From Planctomycetia bacterium (GTDB taxonomy: Bacteria > Planctomycetota > Brocadiia > Brocadiales > Brocadiaceae), in the NCBI GenBank assembly GCA_015075005.1, contig JABTVC010000002.1:1346259-1410258 (forward strand): a stretch of DNA of 64,000 nt, written 5' to 3'. The position numbers and the translations under genes are program-made. Shown in pieces: positions 25,451 to 34,994 of the stretch. The notes under the pieces are model-generated. The model was not told the DNA's origin. It was given only the letters and a program-made list of their open reading frames with translations, and did not search any database. Position 1 is the stretch's first letter; the number at the start of each line of letters is the position of its first letter.

Positions 25451-26527
25451 ATGAAGAGTAAGGTCTATTTTATCAAAGTAAATAACGGTGAAGGTGTTTC
25501 TTCCGTTGCGCAAAAGACGGGACAGCTCTTTGATTTCGCTGGTTTTGCAAATGCAATTGATAAAAATGACATGGTGGCCGTGAAGACCAGCTTTGGTGAA
25601 AAAGGGAATGTTGGCCATCTTAAGCCACCCATCATTAAAGCAGTTGTCGACAAGGTAAAGGATTATAAGGGTAAACCCTTTTTAATAGAGACGAACACCC
25701 TGTATGTGGGTCGCCGTACCAATGCCGTTGATCATATCTCGCATGCCCACGAGCACGGTTTTGGCTATGAAAATGTGGGTGCCCCTATTATTATTGGAGA
25801 CGGGCTCTTTGGCGAACATGGTGTGCAGGTAGAGATCAATCAGAAACTGTGCAAATATGCGTATGTAGCCGGCGTGGCCCAAGCGGCCAATGCCATCATT
25901 TCAATCGCACACGTGACAGGACACCTGGCTACCGGCATGGGCGCAACCCTGAAGAATATTGGGATGGGACTCTCCTCGCGTGGCGGAAAACTGGCACAAC
26001 ACTCAGGCGTAATTCCTCAAATCCTTAAGAAACGGTGCAATACCTGTGGTGCGTGCGGTAAATGGTGCCCGGTGGGGGCAATTAAGGTGGGTGAGCAGTA
26101 TGCCGTTATCGATCCGAAGATATGCATCGGTTGCGGAGAATGTCTTTCAGTTTGTCAGTTTGGCGCCGTGAAAATTGCCTGGGATGAGAGCACGGTCAAT
26201 CTTCAAAAAAAAGTGGCGGAACACTGTCTGGCCATTTTAAAAGGAAAACAGGGAAAGGCGGTCTTTTTCAATTTCCTGACCCACATTACAAAACACTGCG
26301 ATTGTATGGACAAGGCATTTGAGCCTGATATTGCTGATATCGGCATCCTTGCATCAAAAGATCCTGTTGCTATAGAAAAGGCAACAACGGATATTATTCG
26401 GGAACGCATTGGAAAGGATTTCTTCAAAGATGCCTGGCCTGACATCGATTACACCATTCAGATTTCTTACGCTCAGGAGATTGGACTGGGGATCATGGAT
26501 TATGAACTGGTGCCTTGTGGACAGTAG
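25451..26527 (+). CDS. DUF362-domain 4Fe-4S protein
   Basis: A 358-residue DUF362 protein with two inserted ferredoxin-type clusters. The DUF362 part includes VAVKTSFGEKGN at the N-terminus and GATLKNIGMGLSSRGGK in the middle. The two clusters are CNTCGACGKWCPVGAI and CIGCGECLSVCQFGAVK (about residues 196-240). It ends with a KDPVAIEKATTDII segment typical of the family. GGAG lies just before the ATG. Function is unknown; an iron-sulfur redox or regulatory role is likely. It lies just beyond the integron cassette, which may now separate it from its original promoter. Confidence 0.85.
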   Translation: MKSKVYFIKVNNGEGVSSVAQKTGQLFDFAGFANAIDKNDMVAVKTSFGEKGNVGHLKPPIIKAVVDKVKDYKGKPFLIETNTLYVGRRTNAVDHISHAHEHGFGYENVGAPIIIGDGLFGEHGVQVEINQKLCKYAYVAGVAQAANAIISIAHVTGHLATGMGATLKNIGMGLSSRGGKLAQHSGVIPQILKKRCNTCGACGKWCPVGAIKVGEQYAVIDPKICIGCGECLSVCQFGAVKIAWDESTVNLQKKVAEHCLAILKGKQGKAVFFNFLTHITKHCDCMDKAFEPDIADIGILASKDPVAIEKATTDIIRERIGKDFFKDAWPDIDYTIQISYAQEIGLGIMDYELVPCGQ

Positions 26528-26610
26528 CCTGGCGTAGTAGTTTAGATGTCTCAAGATTGGCTTGGTGATATATTGACGCATAAAAGTGGTCGGCATAAGA
26601 ACCCTCTTCC

Positions 26611-27418
26611 CTATTCCCTGAAAATTGTATGGAAGAATTTTTTCAATTCCTCCCATGATTTCCTGTCAGCATCGGCATTGTAAGCGAGTGGCAGATTGAA
26701 TTTCTTTGCGTAGGTATCCGCATCGGGATTCGTAAAGCTGTGGATGACTCCGGGATAGGAGATAAACTGATAATCTGCTCCGGCCGTCTTCATCTCCTTT
26801 TTGAATGCCGCAATCTGTTCCGGCGTAATGAACGTATCATCAGCGCCATGGAGCACCAATATCTTTGCCTTGACAGCACCGGGTTGCGCCGGCTTAATTG
26901 CAGTCAGGCTTCCATGAAAGCTGGCAACGCCTCTGATGTCTACGCCCTGACGCGCCATATTGAGCGCAATTCCTCCGCCGAAGCAGTAGCCAATGGCGGC
27001 AATGCGGTTGGGGTCAACGGTAGGCTGCTCTTTCAGAAAGTCCAACGCAGCCAGGAACCGCGCCTTAGCGGTGTCAAAGTCCTTCATAAGCCCCGATGAG
27101 AACTTCCCTGCTTCATCAGGATGCATTGCCTGCCTGCCATCGCCGTACATGTCCACAGCCAGGGCCGTGTACCCAAGTTCCGCCAGCATCCGTGCACGCT
27201 TACAGGCGTATTCATTATGCCCCCACCATTCATGAACTACCAGCACCCCCGGGTCGCTTACCTTTTATATTTTCGTCATAGGCCAGATAACCCTTCATCA
27301 CGACGCCCTGGGAATTGTAGTCAACCGCCTTTCCCAGGATGTTCGTATTTGCTGAGACTTGTCCTTTAATCATGAACGCCAATGTAATAATAACAAGACT
27401 TATCATTATCCGTTCCAT
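26611..27418 (-). pseudogene. exported dienelactone hydrolase family gene, single frameshift
   Basis: From an ATG at 27418 with GGAGG upstream, the reading begins with a signal peptide (MERIMISLVIITLAFMIKG) and runs to IKGKRPG. It then shifts frame at a run of five G (27246-27250) and continues as VLVVHEWWGHNEYACKR. The second part has the dienelactone-hydrolase features: the nucleophile motif IGYCFGGGIAL, ILVLHGADDTFI (Asp) and VIHSFTNP (His). Removing one G restores a single protein of about 268 residues. The frameshift may be real or a sequencing error. The second ISL3 copy ends about 45 bases before this start. Confidence 0.85.
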
Positions 27419-27454
27419 GGTATCCTCCATCACCTGGCGCGGCATAGCCGCAAC

Positions 27455-27462
27455 CAAAAAGA
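27455..27462. repeat. target-site duplication of ISL3 copy 2, left
   Basis: CAAAAAGA, identical to 28766-28773. Confidence 0.9.
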
Positions 27463-28765
27463 GGTTCTTCTCAAATTAGTTTGCAAAACTTGTATAATTT
27501 TAATGAAAGATACCGTTCGTCATGAAATCCATAGCTTTTCTTTTGATAACGCCTGATCTTATTATTAACCCCTGAGTTTACTCGTATGAATTTTATAGTC
27601 ACAGTGATTCAAGATTCCACTAGCTATGTTTCATAAGCATGTTTGCAACTTATGCACAACGGAATGGTTTATCGTTTTCGCTAAAGTGCACCATTCGTCA
27701 ATGGTTTTTCTCGCCCACGTCCGTGAGGTGTGTAAGTCCAATATGTTTGAGGTTTGTCTTTAAGAATCAGAACGGTATTTATTCATTGATGACAAGAGCT
27801 GTTTGAGATGTTCCGGTGTTTTGCGAATATTTCAGTTTGTTTTTAACAAAAGATATTTTGAACCCTGAAGACGTCCTTGTCCTCTTTCGACGCTTTTGAT
27901 TCAGCATTTCGTACCTTGTCAATAACTTTACCAAAACCTGATACTACATGAAACAGGTCAAAGACTATCTTGACATGCGGCACTGCTTTTTTACTGCAAG
28001 AATATAAGGGTCCCACATATCCTGGCAATGGCCTCAAGAGACTGTCTTTCCTCTGTCATACCGGCAAAGAAGGTTTCCAGGTTTCTTTGTTCTTTCCTTA
28101 CCCACCCAGACTACCCGACCACTCAGATAGTCCAGAACAACGGTCAAATAGCGCTGTCCCTTCTTAACAGAGATTTCTGTCTACTGCCAGTATGCGAAGA
28201 TGCTGATAGTCAGTCTGCGCGTATTGTCGTTCCAGAAAAACTTATCGATTGCTTTTACTGTTTTCAGTTCATTCCAAAATGTTTTGCAAGCTTCGGTAAT
28301 GGTTAATATTTTGTTACAGTTCGTGAATATACGCTGCTAAACGATGCGTAACACGACTGTAAGGTTAGAAAAAACCTAAGTCTTCAACTACGATTCTGAT
28401 TGCATGACTCACGGGCCATCTTACGATACGAACAATTTATCCATACGCGAACGAACCAAGATTCATATCCCGCAAAGCTCGTTTCGTCGTGACGATAAAT
28501 GCGCTGTGCTTTGCTGCCACACATGACATATTGCGAAATCGTTCATCGGGCACTTGCAATAAGCTGGGATATCTCAGCATCAGAAAAACAGTTTGCTTTG
28601 TAATTCTTACCCGCTGAAAAGGAAAATTGGTAATATACTTAACGTGGACATTGCTGGCCTCCTGTAAATAAGTTATATCGGATATAGGAAACACCAATGT
28701 CCACTCTTTTCAATGATTTAATGAAATTTCTCCTCAATTTCTATTGACTAATTTGGAGAAGAACC
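27463..28765 (-). mobile_element. ISL3-family insertion sequence, copy 2 (1303 bp)
   Basis: Nearly the same element as 10978-12307, in the opposite orientation. The end at 28765 has the intact 19-bp inverted repeat; the other end lacks one C. Both flanks carry the 8-bp duplication CAAAAAGA (27455-27462 and 28766-28773). It lies between the ribosome-site region of the dienelactone hydrolase gene and the recG stop. Confidence 0.92.
27477..28651 (-). pseudogene. ISL3-family transposase (copy 2), multiply frameshifted
   Basis: The same transposase as in copy 1, read on the minus strand from an ATG in the GGAGG-preceded position. Readable pieces include HVKIVFDLFHVVSGFGKVI followed by DKVRNA. Its indels are mostly at positions different from those in copy 1, so combining the two would restore most of the protein. 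Confidence 0.8.
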
Positions 28766-28773
28766 CAAAAAGA
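28766..28773. repeat. target-site duplication of ISL3 copy 2, right
   Basis: CAAAAAGA, identical to 27455-27462. Confidence 0.9.
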
Positions 28774-28851
28774 GTCATTCAACACTGAACAACAACATAA
28801 TGTTTGTTTTTCCACAAATTCGAAATTCGAAACAATTTCAAAATTACAAAT

Positions 28852-30963
28852 TCAAACGTTTATGAGTTCAAATCTATCCTTAAAAGTCTCCAAAACCCGT
28901 TGCCTGATTTTGAAATGTGTATCCATGGTGAGTTGCGGATCTTCGGAGACGAGCGCAAAGGCATCATCGCGGGCTTTTTTAAGTATGGGAAAATCTTTCA
29001 AGAGATCGCTGATCGTTAGTTCCGGTAATCCATGTTGACGCGTACCGAAGAATTCACCCGGTCCCCTTAACCGGAAGTCCATCTCTGCAATTTTAAATCC
29101 ATCGTTTGTCCTGGTCATAATCTTGAGCCGTTCGCTTGATATAGAGCTGTTAGGATTACCAAAAAGCAGGCAATATGACTGCTCGCTTCCCCTGCCGATG
29201 CGTCCACGCAGTTGGTGGAGTTGGGAAAGTCCAAACCGTTCTGCATGTACGATAACCATTACTGAGGCATTGGGGATGTCAATGCCTACCTCAATAATTA
29301 TGGTAGAAACCAGTATGTCATACCTCTTTTCCTTGAAATCCATCATGACCTTGTCTTTTTCAGCGGACTTCATTTTACCATGAAGCAAACCTACTCTGCG
29401 GGTTGGAAATACATCGCATTGCAACCTTTTTGCCTCTGTGACGGCCGATTTCAGATCAAAAAACTCTGATTCTTCAACAAGGGGATAGACAATAAAGACT
29501 TGCCTGCCCTTAGCGATTTCACCACTGATAAAGTCATAGGCATTTTTTTCTCTGTCTTGCGTCACCCAAACAGTCTTAGCAGGGGAGCGATCAGGCGGCA
29601 TTTCATCTAAGATCGAAATGTCCAGATCGCCAAATACGGTAAGCGAAAGGGTGCGGGGAATCGGGGTTGCTGTCATGATAAGCACATCGGGACAAGGCCC
29701 TTTCTTTTTTAACTTCAGGCGCTGCACGACACCAAATTTATGCTGCTCATCTATTACCACAAGACCTAACTGATTGAACTGGACGGTTTCTTCAATAAGG
29801 GCGTGCGTTCCAATAACCAGATCGATCTGCCCGGTTTTGATTTGATCAAGGTCGTTCTTTCTCTGTCTGGAATTTGTGTCTCCTGTCAACAAGTGTGTCC
29901 TGACATGAGAGTGAAGAAGGTATTTCTGCATGGTCTGAAAATGTTGTTTGGCCAGTATTTCTGTAGGCGCCATAAAAGCAGCCTGATAACCGTTAGCAAT
30001 GGCAGCAAGGATTGCATAAATAGCCACAACCGTTTTGCCAGAGCCAACGTCACCCTGCAGCAATCGGTTCATGGGCTTAGGACTTCGCATATCCTCGGCA
30101 ATTTCATGAATTACCCGTTCCTGCGCCTTTGTCAAGGTAAAAGGTATAAGGTTGCGGATGTGTGTGTCGACATTAGCCCCTATCTTGAACGAGATTCCTT
30201 TTTCCTCTTTAATGCCACGCCTCCTCAGTGCCATAGCCAACTCAAGGGTAAACAATTCGTCGTAGACAAGCCTGAATCTTGCATTTTTCAAGTTCTCAAA
30301 CGTCTCCGGGAAATGGATATTTTTTATTGCATTGTCTATGGGGAGCAGCTGATTCCTCTCCATAATCTCTTTTGGGAGTATTTCATCAATATACCCGGCA
30401 AAATGGTGCACTGCCTCCTTCATGATCTTTCGAAAGTGGGCCTGGTTCATATGCTCGGTAAGCGGATAAACAGGAACAATGCTTCCTTCCTTTGTATTAA
30501 TTTCGGCATCCTGCACGATTTCATATTCCGGGCTCAATAACTGCAGGTATTTATATTCCCCCACCTTGCCATGCAAAAAAACCGTATCTCCGGCATGAAA
30601 TTTTTTTGTGAGAAAAGGCTGGTTAAACCAGGTCGCAGCGATTGTACCTGTTTCATCACCGACAAAGACCTCCAGAATGCTCTTTCTGCTTCTTGTCATT
30701 CTCGTTTGAACGCCAAGCACCCTGCCCTGAATCGTAATCTCTGCGCCTATCCTGGCCTCTGAAATCTTTTGTATCCGGGTACGATCTTTGTAATCTCTTG
30801 GGAAATAATAAAGCATGTCGCGAATCGTGTGTAATCCTAACTTTCCGAAGGCTTCACATCGCTTTGGTCCAACGCCTTTGAGGTATTGAACTGATTGATA
30901 TAATGCAGACGGTGAGGCTGTCTTTGTTGTGGTGTTAGTAACTAACATGAATAAAGATGACAT
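28852..30963 (-). CDS. recG: ATP-dependent DNA helicase RecG
   Basis: A 703-residue branch-migrating helicase that processes stalled forks and recombination intermediates. The N-terminal wedge/OB domain includes YLKGVGPKRCEAFGKLGL. The helicase motifs follow: Walker A QGDVGSGKT (about residue 300), Walker B-like VIDEQHKFGV, TATPIPRT, and later VGIDIPNASVMVIVHAERFG and QLRGRIGRG. The C-terminal TRG-type region has EMDFRLRGPGEFFGTRQHG. Length and domain order are complete, so the gene is intact despite the IS just beyond its stop. Confidence 0.95.
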   Translation of the reverse strand: MSSLFMLVTNTTTKTASPSALYQSVQYLKGVGPKRCEAFGKLGLHTIRDMLYYFPRDYKDRTRIQKISEARIGAEITIQGRVLGVQTRMTRSRKSILEVFVGDETGTIAATWFNQPFLTKKFHAGDTVFLHGKVGEYKYLQLLSPEYEIVQDAEINTKEGSIVPVYPLTEHMNQAHFRKIMKEAVHHFAGYIDEILPKEIMERNQLLPIDNAIKNIHFPETFENLKNARFRLVYDELFTLELAMALRRRGIKEEKGISFKIGANVDTHIRNLIPFTLTKAQERVIHEIAEDMRSPKPMNRLLQGDVGSGKTVVAIYAILAAIANGYQAAFMAPTEILAKQHFQTMQKYLLHSHVRTHLLTGDTNSRQRKNDLDQIKTGQIDLVIGTHALIEETVQFNQLGLVVIDEQHKFGVVQRLKLKKKGPCPDVLIMTATPIPRTLSLTVFGDLDISILDEMPPDRSPAKTVWVTQDREKNAYDFISGEIAKGRQVFIVYPLVEESEFFDLKSAVTEAKRLQCDVFPTRRVGLLHGKMKSAEKDKVMMDFKEKRYDILVSTIIIEVGIDIPNASVMVIVHAERFGLSQLHQLRGRIGRGSEQSYCLLFGNPNSSISSERLKIMTRTNDGFKIAEMDFRLRGPGEFFGTRQHGLPELTISDLLKDFPILKKARDDAFALVSEDPQLTMDTHFKIRQRVLETFKDRFELINV

Positions 30964-30971
30964 GGATCAGG

Positions 30972-31184
30972 TTAATTTAGCTCTGGAATTATCGGTATCT
31001 CTTCTTTTTCTCCATCACCACGCCAACGATCCTGCGCTGGATACGTGAGGCTGAAAAATAATTCAGGATCAGCTTCCATTTTTTTCGCATTTTGGGAAGT
31101 TACATTAGCTAAATCAACAATCCCTTCGATACCCTCTTCAGAGATAGTTTCTGATCTGGCTCTAAGATATGATGAATAACCCAT
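30972..31184 (-). CDS. small hypothetical protein or gene fragment
   Basis: A 70-residue ORF between cobS and recG on the same strand, beginning MGYSSYLRARSETI and ending KEEIPIIPELN. I recognise no domain. It could be a short real gene in the cobS-recG transcript or the end of a larger lost gene. Spacing of eight bases to recG fits an operon. Confidence 0.35.
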   Translation of the reverse strand: MGYSSYLRARSETISEEGIEGIVDLANVTSQNAKKMEADPELFFSLTYPAQDRWRGDGEKEEIPIIPELN

Positions 31185-31197
31185 ATTGTTCTCTATT

Positions 31198-32013
31198 TTA
31201 AGATTTACTAAGTAATAGAAGGCTTAACAAAAACAGAAGTTCCGTTACTTCATTTATAAAACCCAACGTATCTCCCGTCATCCCACCAATTTTCTTTTTA
31301 ATATACCAAATCCAACTGAGCGTGAAAATAATTATTATTGCAAATACCATCAATCCTTTCAGGTTATAAAAAAAACAAAATAAAAAAACAGGGAAAAGTG
31401 ATGCATAGAACACCTGTTTTCGCGTAGTACATCCAGTAATAAAACTTCCCGTACCCGATTCGTTTCTGGCATACGTCGATAACCCCCCAGCACACACCTG
31501 TGCCCATCTCCCGACAACAGGCATGACCACTAACGCAACGCATTTATTTACCAGGACGGGCGGAATGAGGCAGGAAGCGCATTTTATGCTGACATGAAAA
31601 GGTGAATAGTTCATTACAGAGATTTCCCCAATGCTCAACAAACTAACATATTTGAGCCCAAGTAAACAAATCAGCCCAATGGCTCCAAAGCTCCCTATAC
31701 GGCTATCCCTCATAATTTCCAGGCGTTTTTCCTTATTCCAACCACCCCAAATACCGTCACAGGTATCGGCAAGACCGTCAAGGTGCAATGCACCGGTTAT
31801 GGCTATATAAACGAGGATAATCAAGGCGTCAGTAACCAGGGGAGGAAAAAAGAAATAGAACGGCAGATAAGCCAGAGACAGAAATATTCCTATGCATATG
31901 CCTGCAATGGGAAACCAGTATACCACATAATTGAGATTGTGTGGTTTTGTCCTGTCTTCCCTACCAATCGGGATAATCGTAAGAAATTTTAGCGCCCACA
32001 GGAAATTGTTCAT
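31198..32013 (-). CDS. cobS: adenosylcobinamide-GDP ribazoletransferase
   Basis: A 271-residue multi-pass membrane protein that joins adenosylcobinamide-GDP with alpha-ribazole in the last steps of cobalamin assembly. Diagnostic motifs are DGLADTCDGIWGG (residues about 79-91) and GGMTGDTLGFINE near the C-terminus, the metal-binding Asp pattern of CobS. It has several hydrophobic helices. The upstream partner enzyme CobU is encoded far away in this window (60776). Confidence 0.93.
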   Translation of the reverse strand: MNNFLWALKFLTIIPIGREDRTKPHNLNYVVYWFPIAGICIGIFLSLAYLPFYFFFPPLVTDALIILVYIAITGALHLDGLADTCDGIWGGWNKEKRLEIMRDSRIGSFGAIGLICLLGLKYVSLLSIGEISVMNYSPFHVSIKCASCLIPPVLVNKCVALVVMPVVGRWAQVCAGGLSTYARNESGTGSFITGCTTRKQVFYASLFPVFLFCFFYNLKGLMVFAIIIIFTLSWIWYIKKKIGGMTGDTLGFINEVTELLFLLSLLLLSKS

Positions 32014-32050
32014 TTTGTTGAATCAGGAATTGGTTTCTCTTTAAATGGCA

Positions 32051-33058
32051 TCATCTTTTCTGGTATTGTTGTTCATTTCCAATAAACTTTAAGAGTAGTT
32101 GCGATAACAGGATATTGTGCATACCATAAGATTCAATAAATCTTAGCAGGTCTGGCCTGTTTGTAACATCGAGCTGTAAAGGCCTCTTTTTTGGCAGGTA
32201 TTTTACTTCCTCTGCTTCCCTCCTTTTCAAATGAGGGGACAGTTTAAACAGAAATTCAGCCGTGGTATTTATCTGTTCCGTCAACAGGGAGGTGGTAAAA
32301 TTGGAAATTTGATTTCGGTTTTCCGCATTCTGTATATTACCCTCCTCGTTCTCGTAGTATTGTTTGATTTCAGAATCCAGCATCTTCTTCCATAAATCAA
32401 ACAATACCCCATAGCCGGAACTATGGCATTCTACGCATTTGTTTCGCACCGTTTCAAATGAAGATCCGTCCAATTCCAGCTTGTGACATTCCTTACAGGA
32501 AACCGCCGCAGACATCCAATCAGGTATTTTTGTAATCATGGCTTGAATAGATCCATCCATATATTCTTTTACCTCTGCATGACATTTCAAGCAATCGTTA
32601 TTGCTTGCGTCTTTATGGTGGCAGGCTACACAATCCTTATTCTGTATAATCAGATCACCATGTGGCTTCGTATCGTCAACGTAGTTTTCGTGGCACAAAT
32701 TACACTCCATTCCCTGTTCCGGAGAATGGTTCCTATGCCGAAAATAGTCATCATGGTACATAGTTTGATATTTCATGAAATTCACATGGCATCTGTCGAC
32801 GCATGAACCCGTGGTGTAGTGATACCTTGATTGTTGTATCCCGTCAGACGGCAAAAGATTCTCTTTTTTCTTAGATATTTTAATCTCACCTTCATCCGCT
32901 TTTTGCAAATCAGGTGATACCGTGGAAAGCAATAGAGGCGTTGCTTGCTGTAGTATAATGTGATTACTATTTCTGCATGCCGATTGTTGTGTGAGTATGA
33001 GGCTTATAAAAAAGATATACCGTATATGCATCCTCGTCAAATATTTCATATTTCTCAT
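32051..33058 (-). CDS. exported multiheme c-type cytochrome (5 CXXCH plus one CX3CH)
   Basis: A 335-residue protein with an N-terminal hydrophobic segment (YIFFISLILTQQSAC, possibly lipidated). It has five standard heme sites (CNLCH, CVACH, CLKCH, CKECH, CVECH) and one expanded site, CVDRCH, with three residues between the cysteines. The hemes occupy residues about 85-220, and a heme-free C-terminal part of over 100 residues follows. It lies just downstream of a NapC/NirT-like multiheme cytochrome and the cytochrome b genes, suggesting a shared electron-transfer complex. Confidence 0.85.
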   Translation of the reverse strand: MRNMKYLTRMHIRYIFFISLILTQQSACRNSNHIILQQATPLLLSTVSPDLQKADEGEIKISKKKENLLPSDGIQQSRYHYTTGSCVDRCHVNFMKYQTMYHDDYFRHRNHSPEQGMECNLCHENYVDDTKPHGDLIIQNKDCVACHHKDASNNDCLKCHAEVKEYMDGSIQAMITKIPDWMSAAVSCKECHKLELDGSSFETVRNKCVECHSSGYGVLFDLWKKMLDSEIKQYYENEEGNIQNAENRNQISNFTTSLLTEQINTTAEFLFKLSPHLKRREAEEVKYLPKKRPLQLDVTNRPDLLRFIESYGMHNILLSQLLLKFIGNEQQYQKR

Positions 33059-33081
33059 TATAAAGAATAAACGACGGAGTT

Positions 33082-34350
33082 TTATCTTGTTATTCGTTGC
33101 AGCTGCCCTATGCTGTGTCCCAGGAGATCTTTGACGTATTTGATATTATGCACACCGAAACTGCCGTCTTCCCTGATCAAATCATAATTTACTTTTGCTT
33201 CCCGAACAATGCGGTCTGTGTCCATGCCCTGGTGTCTTTTTACCTTTATTAACAAGGTTTTTAATACGCGTAAGTTAACTGACACAAAACGCTTTTGCTC
33301 AAATAATATTTTATCAAATCCTTTACCATGACAATTATTACATGTCTGGAATTTTACCTTGGTGAATAATGAATTTTTATGACATGCAGAGCAATTTAAC
33401 GTTGCCAGGTACATGGGATCTGGTTCACCTTTGATACCCACACCGCCCATTCCTGTCATAACTAAATTTTGGATATTATGGCCTGTATCAACGTTACGCA
33501 CGGCATAGCCATTTCCACGAATTATTGTATTGTTGTTATCCCTAATCCAGCCATGAGAAATAGAGGCATGGCATGACGTACAGGTAGTCTTGTGTTTAAG
33601 AATAGGGATGGGATGTATATCGGATGTACTATTTAAATCATCTCTAACTTTTACAGGGCATGGATAACAACTCTCTCTATCGACTTTTCCATTTCCTTGC
33701 ACGATTTCAAAATGACAATCAGAGCAACTCACTTTTTTATTCCCTTCGTACATATCGTGTCTAAAAGTCTTCCCATATATTTCCCTGGTCTTTTCTATAT
33801 GAGTATGACACAAGGTGCAATCGGAGACAAGTTTTTTGTCCCTCGTATAACCAGGTATTTCGGAACTCATGAAATGGCATGTATTACACGTATTTACATC
33901 CATCTCAAAATGTCTTTCTCCCCCAAGGTTGGTGTGACACGAGGTACATCTGAGCTTAAAATTTTCAGCAAGCTTATCTATATGTGTCCCATGTTCAAAA
34001 GGTGTAATCTTTTTATACTGAACTGGCTTAGCTGACAACGTACTCAACGGATGACATGATTCTGTCGTACAACACACATCTTTTATTTCTACCCGCATCA
34101 CAGCAGTGCCTTTATTTTTATGGGTATGACACTCACTACAGGCAACGTCCTCAGTTGCTGATTTTTTGCAGCCATTCTTAAATGAAATATGGTTGCGACT
34201 CTTGGAGTGACAGCTTGCACAAAATTGCGTCTGCTTCGGACTTATCACGGTAACAAACATGACGGCAAGAGTGATTCCTATAGCCACTCCTAAAAATACC
34301 GCAAGTTTGATAGCACTCCTTTTATTTAATCTTTTTACTTCTTCCAGCAT
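33082..34350 (-). CDS. NapC/NirT-like N-anchored multiheme cytochrome c with degenerate sites
   Basis: A 422-residue cytochrome from the ATG at 34350. A membrane anchor lies near residues 14-36, followed by the NapC/NirT-like start FCASCHSKSRNH. Nine CXXCH sites are seen (CASCH, CSECH, CTSCH, CNTCH, CTLCH, CSDCH, CTSCH, CSACH, CNNCH), one expanded site CTTESCH (CX4CH), and one lost site CYPCP, where His has become Pro. A longer start at 34398 would add residues encoded by a REP-like sequence and is not favoured. It sits between the cytochrome b genes and the five-heme cytochrome and probably takes electrons from the quinol-linked complex. Confidence 0.87.
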   Translation of the reverse strand: MLEEVKRLNKRSAIKLAVFLGVAIGITLAVMFVTVISPKQTQFCASCHSKSRNHISFKNGCKKSATEDVACSECHTHKNKGTAVMRVEIKDVCCTTESCHPLSTLSAKPVQYKKITPFEHGTHIDKLAENFKLRCTSCHTNLGGERHFEMDVNTCNTCHFMSSEIPGYTRDKKLVSDCTLCHTHIEKTREIYGKTFRHDMYEGNKKVSCSDCHFEIVQGNGKVDRESCYPCPVKVRDDLNSTSDIHPIPILKHKTTCTSCHASISHGWIRDNNNTIIRGNGYAVRNVDTGHNIQNLVMTGMGGVGIKGEPDPMYLATLNCSACHKNSLFTKVKFQTCNNCHGKGFDKILFEQKRFVSVNLRVLKTLLIKVKRHQGMDTDRIVREAKVNYDLIREDGSFGVHNIKYVKDLLGHSIGQLQRITR

Positions 34351-34364
34351 GGCGTTTGAATCTC

Positions 34365-34480
34365 TATTGTCATTCTGCGCGGAGCGGGGAATATTCAAGA
34401 TTTCTCCCGGAGTTTACCCTGTACAAACAAAGATTCTTCGGCTTCTCCCCGGAATGACACACGTCGAAGAAATGATAACT
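34365..34480. repeat. REP-like intergenic repeat
   Basis: GTCATTCTGCGCGGAGCGG on one side and CTTCTCCCCGGAATGACA on the other frame a REP-type repeat with AAGATTCTTCGGC inside. The same kind of sequence contaminates the apparent N-terminus of the cytochrome gene below 34398. Confidence 0.5.
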
Positions 34481-34517
34481 ACGAAGGGTTCGGAATGGCA
34501 ATTACAGGCGAATATCC

Positions 34518-34958
34518 CTATATAAAACACAACAAAATTACTGCGATAAGGGTAATAACAACAACGGTAAACTGAATGGGCATTTGCCACAGATTGAGGC
34601 GTTCTGCCGCGTCCTTGGTGTGATATTTATTGTACTTCTTTACTTTTTTAAGGAATACTAAATTATATATTTTGTCACTTGAAAGAAACGGCCATGAAAT
34701 AAATGCAAATGCGCCCGCAACTAAAATAAGAATAAAGAACTTTTCATTATGCACAAGCCTGCTTAATTTGTAAACAGGTAATAGGAACCAAGAAATATGG
34801 TCAGGCTTTTCAACTAATTTAAATGGTAATGGGAAGAAGTTTACCGCGACACATTCAATGACAAATAAAAAGCAGGACACGATGATGTACCTGAACACTT
34901 CATTTGGAAAAAATGGTTCCAACATATCAGGGCTTCTACCCTTTGTGTAATCTTTCAT
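34518..34958 (-). CDS. petD: cytochrome b/b6 C-terminal domain (subunit IV type)
   Basis: A membrane protein of about 146 residues matching the C-terminal half of cytochrome b (PetD-like). It has PFFPNEVFRY near the start, a hydrophobic helix, then WFLLPVYKLSR in the PEWY-loop position, where the PEWY motif itself is not clear (HISWFLLP), and two further helices. The ATG at 34958 is preceded by AAGGCGG. It is 36 bases downstream of the b6-like gene, the arrangement of split cytochrome b genes. The b6-type complex oxidizes menaquinol and passes electrons to c-type hemes. Confidence 0.8.
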   Translation of the reverse strand: MKDYTKGRSPDMLEPFFPNEVFRYIIVSCFLFVIECVAVNFFPLPFKLVEKPDHISWFLLPVYKLSRLVHNEKFFILILVAGAFAFISWPFLSSDKIYNLVFLKKVKKYNKYHTKDAAERLNLWQMPIQFTVVVITLIAVILLCFI

Positions 34959-34994
34959 GTAAATACCGCCTTCTGGCTGCATGTAATAGGGGCA

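Noticed and set aside
27246-27250. phase-variable G tract
   Set aside because: Five Gs are too few for slipped-strand switching; error or a plain mutation is likelier.
34351-34398. 16-residue longer N-terminus of the NapC-like cytochrome
   Set aside because: The residues are encoded by a REP-like repeat and do not resemble a membrane-anchor start.
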